Below, one piece after another: positions 13,413 through 15,440 of a stretch of 15,440 bases of DNA. The stretch is from DATDMG01 sp036518955 (lineage in GTDB: Bacteria; Actinomycetota; Actinomycetes; Actinomycetales; Kineosporiaceae). Below the pieces are notes generated by a model. That model worked only from the letters and a program-made list of their open reading frames with translations. It did no database searches and was not told the origin of the DNA. The stretch spans positions 1 through 15,440 of the forward strand of contig DATDMG010000276.1 in the NCBI GenBank assembly GCA_036518955.1, given 5' to 3'. How positions within the stretch are numbered: the first letter of the stretch is position 1; each line of letters starts with the position of its first letter. The position numbers and the translations under genes were made by a program.

Positions 13413-14296
13413 CGGCCCACGCGGTGCAGCTCGGCGATGTCGATCCTGCGCATCGCCATGAAGGCCTGCAGCACGTCCGGGCCGGCCGCGAGCAGTTCGG
13501 GCAGGTTCGCGGGGACGATCTGCCAGCTCACCCCGAACGGGTCCTTCAACCAGCCGCACTGGCTCTCCACGCCACCACCACAGGTCAGGGCGTCCCAATA
13601 CCGGTCCACCTCGGCCTGGTCGCGGCAGGAGACGAACAGCGAGACGCCCTCGTTGAAGGTGAAATCGTGGCCCCGCGTGCTGTCCATGGCCAGGAAGTGG
13701 TTGTCCCCCAGATGGAAGCGCGCGTGCTTGACCAGCCCGGCAGTGTCCTGGTCACCCTCCTCGTACGGGACCAGCGCATCGATGCCGGAGGCCTCGAACA
13801 GCCCGGTGTACAGGCGCATGGCCTCCTGCGCGCGGCCGGCCGCCGGACCGGTGAACATCAGCTGCGGCATGACCCGCGCGGCCGGTCGGTCGGGCCCGGC
13901 CAGCGTCAGCTGCCAGCTGACGCCGTACCGGTCCTGCAGCCAGCCGTACGCCGGAGACCACGGGTAGGCCTGCAACGGCATCAGGACCGCTCCGCCCTCG
14001 CCGAGCCGCTGCCACGTCGCCTCGATCTTCGCGTGGTCCTCCAGCGTGGCGTAGAACGAGATCGAGGGGTTGATCGTGAACAGTGGGCCGCCGTCCAGAC
14101 ACAGGAACGACCGCCCCAGCAGCCGGAAGGACCCGGAGATGACCTTGCCGGTCATGCCGGCGAAGTGCGGGTCCAGCGACTCGTCGGGGTAGCGCTCCAC
14201 GTGCCCGATCCCGGAGTCGTCGAAGATCGAGGTGTAGAACGTCATCGCCGACTCAGCCTGGTCATCGAACCACAGGAACGGGGTGATCTCGGGCAT
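13403..14296 (-). CDS. Tandem PhnB/VOC-domain protein
   Basis: 297 aa from ATG 14296, chosen over an upstream in-frame start because GGAG lies seven bases before it and the protein then begins PEITPFLWFDDQAESAM, the usual PhnB N-terminus. Two PhnB-type VOC domains occur: residues 2-133 (FYTSIFDDSG, FAGMTGKVISGSFRL, INPSISFY, ending DRYGVSWQL) and 143-262 (LYTGLFEASGID, ARFHLGDNHFLAMDS, FNEGVSLFVSC, ending DPFGVSWQIVP). Proteins of this group are labelled '3-demethylubiquinone methyltransferase-like' in databases, but they are VOC proteins with no methyltransferase fold; the true function is unknown. Tandem duplication lets the two halves form the pseudo-dimer that single-domain members form as homodimers. 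The C-terminal LQAFMAMRRIDIAEL helix is typical. Monocistronic. Confidence 0.9.
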   Translation of the reverse strand: MPEITPFLWFDDQAESAMTFYTSIFDDSGIGHVERYPDESLDPHFAGMTGKVISGSFRLLGRSFLCLDGGPLFTINPSISFYATLEDHAKIEATWQRLGEGGAVLMPLQAYPWSPAYGWLQDRYGVSWQLTLAGPDRPAARVMPQLMFTGPAAGRAQEAMRLYTGLFEASGIDALVPYEEGDQDTAGLVKHARFHLGDNHFLAMDSTRGHDFTFNEGVSLFVSCRDQAEVDRYWDALTCGGGVESQCGWLKDPFGVSWQIVPANLPELLAAGPDVLQAFMAMRRIDIAELHRVGRGG

Positions 14297-14678
14297 CACG
14301 GGTCTCCATCTCAGCTCGACCGAACAACCGCCCATACTGCTGCAGGCCGCGCCGGGACGAAGGACTCATCGCACGACTCCCCGATCCGCCTGCCGGCGAG
14401 CCGGCGCTTCACCTCCCAGCCAGGAGAAGGATCACGAGGAAGCGCCCTGATCTGGCTCCGCGCTCAGGGTGGCTGGGCCCCCAGTCCGGCTCCTCTCCGT
14501 GCGGACGCGTCGAGCTCGGCCGCCTGAACTTGACCACGGAAGGGGACGGACTGGCCCATGCCCATTGCACGGTGGTGGCCGAAGATCCAACCGCGGACCC
14601 GCGACTGGCCGCGCCCACGAGCGGACTTTGGCGGTGAGGCATCAGTCGCCGGACGCCGGCATGAGGCACTGGCGCCCG
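14297..14678. other. Intergenic, no supported gene
   Basis: Between the PhnB promoter side and the end of the membrane protein gene. Plus-strand ATG 14558 has AAGGGGA upstream and opens MPIARWWPKIQPRTRDWPRP, but the frame runs antisense through the membrane protein gene and its composition is Arg/Pro/Ala-rich, so it is not called. Confidence 0.35.
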
Positions 14679-15074
14679 CTACCGGCCGGTGCGGTGCGTT
14701 ATCTCAGCGTCTGGCGCCGCCCTCGGATCGGCGAGCGGGTCCTGCCCGGCGAACAGGTCCGTGAGCCGCAGGTCCGTGGTCGACAGCGCTCGGGTCGACG
14801 GCCGGTCGGCTGCCCCAGGGTGTAGCCATTGCCCGATGGTCGAGGCCAGGAGCAGCAGTGCCACCCCGACCGGGAGGACGGCACCGATCGTCACGATCGC
14901 CATCATGAGGTAGGGCAGGGCCGCCACCAGCCAGAGGGGACCAACGCCTTCGGACGGAGGGAGCGAGTGAAGGTACCGCTGGATGCCGTGCGCGAGCGAG
15001 CGAACCCACAACCAGATCACGGCATAACCAGCAACAGCGACCACCCCCACCGCGGCGGGCCACAAGCGCTTCAT
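14679..15074 (-). CDS. Small membrane protein of unknown function
   Basis: 131 aa from ATG 15074. Hydrophobic segments cover residues 6-26 (PAAVGVVAVAGYAVIWLWVRS) and 46-80 (PLWLVAALPYLMMAIVTIGAV then LPVGVALLLLASTI), so two or three membrane spans. A polar tail of about 50 residues (81-131) with many Asp, Arg and Thr is probably cytoplasmic. No catalytic motif and no family are recognised. The start overlaps the stop of the upstream short ORF as ATGA, implying translational coupling, and a 6-bp inverted repeat CGGTGA-GTA-TCACCG (15076-15090) sits directly before the start in place of a ribosome site. Confidence 0.72.
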   Translation of the reverse strand: MKRLWPAAVGVVAVAGYAVIWLWVRSLAHGIQRYLHSLPPSEGVGPLWLVAALPYLMMAIVTIGAVLPVGVALLLLASTIGQWLHPGAADRPSTRALSTTDLRLTDLFAGQDPLADPRAAPDAEITHRTGR

Positions 15075-15274
15075 TCGGTGAGTATCACCGGTGCCGTCTG
15101 CACGGCCAACGGCCCGGTCATCATCGTTACAGCGGCGAGATTCCCGATGACGGACGGGAAGGCCCGGCGCGTGGACGTGAACTCCACCTCAACCAGTCGC
15201 CCAGGCAACATCTGAACGTACCCGCTGGCAGAGCCCTTGGACCAGATCTGCTCCGGGTGGACTTCACCGTCCAT
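15071..15274 (-). CDS. Short ORF coupled to the membrane protein, possibly truncated at its 5' side
   Basis: 67 aa from ATG 15274; the frame stays open to the window edge without another ATG, GTG or TTG, so the gene may be longer or its 5' part replaced. The C-terminal half looks genuine: GYVQMLPGRLVEVEFTSTRR followed by FPSVIGNLAAVTMMTGPLAV. The TGA overlaps the ATG of the membrane protein gene (ATGA). The first 20 codons overlap, in another frame, a stretch resembling an ISAzo13-type transposase, so an insertion probably removed the original start. No family is recognised. Confidence 0.45.
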   Translation of the reverse strand: MDGEVHPEQIWSKGSASGYVQMLPGRLVEVEFTSTRRAFPSVIGNLAAVTMMTGPLAVQTAPVILTE

Positions 15275-15440
15275 CGCAGCGGGCTCATCGGATCCCCCGC
15301 GTCCGCGTTCACGCCCAAGGCGCGACGTCCCAGCGTCCGGACGCGCTGGGGAGCAGCGCCTGCCAGCGAGCGGCGTCGCCGGTGCAGAGCCAGTGGGCCG
15401 GTGCAGAGCCAGCGGATCCAGGAGCGGCCCAGGAGCCCCG
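15250..15440 (-). pseudogene. Transposase fragment, ISAzo13-like
   Basis: A minus-strand frame through TTG 15318 reads NADAGDPMSPLRWTVKSTRS. The signature GDPESPLRWT-C/T-KS-x-R is characteristic of ISAzo13-family transposases (Rhodopirellula-type DDE domain). Similarity stops near 15252, where the neighbouring frame becomes the short ORF coupled to the membrane gene. The part towards the window edge is not recognisable, so the extent to the right is unknown. Confidence 0.5.
15378..15412. repeat. Direct repeat of 16 bases, period 19
   Basis: GCCGGTGCAGAGCCAG occurs at 15378-15393 and again at 15397-15412, separated by TGG. It lies within the degraded region at the window edge. Confidence 0.8.

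Noticed and set aside
13211..14527. 438-codon plus-strand frame opposite the PhnB gene
   Set aside because: Antisense shadow; the minus strand has two clear PhnB domains and a ribosome site.
1..15440. CRISPR arrays, rRNA or complete tRNA genes
   Set aside because: No regularly spaced direct repeats, no rRNA-like sequence and no complete cloverleaf were found on reading both strands.

Overview
The window is GC-rich actinomycete DNA: strong third-position G/C bias, AGGAGG ribosome sites, several GTG starts and secreted-protein families typical of soil actinobacteria. The genus cannot be fixed from sequence alone. Functional genes alternate with decaying ones, as expected of an accessory region: two gene relics with several frameshifts, two possible transposase fragments and long non-coding stretches.

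Layout. 1-908 (-): right-hand part of an uncharacterised actinobacterial protein cut by the window edge. 1161-1853 (-): aspartate/glutamate-racemase-family protein. 2247-3057 (-): PimB/MgtA-like glycosyltransferase reduced to a pseudogene by three frameshifts and two internal losses, with a 14-bp inverted repeat over its start codon. 3369-6031 (+): two-gene unit of a small helical protein ending in a beta-rich tail and an NB-ARC/TPR (NLR-like) STAND ATPase, closed by an 18-bp terminator stem. 6144-6515 (-): secreted beta/gamma-crystallin-like protein. 7013-7393 (-): VOC/glyoxalase-fold protein. 7597-7863 (+): relic of a slipin (SPFH) gene. 8196-8816 (+): secreted beta-sandwich-like protein with its own terminator. 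8912-9208 (+): possible IS5-type transposase remnant. 9550-11469 (-): membrane-anchored multicopper oxidase. 12076-13083 (+): tocopherol-cyclase-like protein, divergent from the oxidase. 13403-14296 (-): duplicated PhnB/VOC protein. 14679-15274 (-): small membrane protein translationally coupled to a short upstream ORF, next to an ISAzo13-like transposase fragment at the right edge.

The most interesting unit is 3369-6031. The small protein ends in a tail built around VVQIERVEGDVSF, and the STAND ATPase carries a similar segment (AVQVFGGTVEQLVVI) just before its NB-ARC domain. This recalls bacterial NLR systems in which an effector and its NLR share a short amyloid signalling motif; here it is an inference, not a demonstration. 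The ATPase has no ATG, GTG or TTG codon near its N-terminus and seems to start at a CTG that overlaps the upstream stop codon.

The second point is the multicopper oxidase. It fuses a five-helix membrane domain, a duplicated His-containing linker and a two-cupredoxin ferroxidase-like catalytic half. A 15-bp palindrome resembling an iron box overlaps the predicted -35 region of its promoter.
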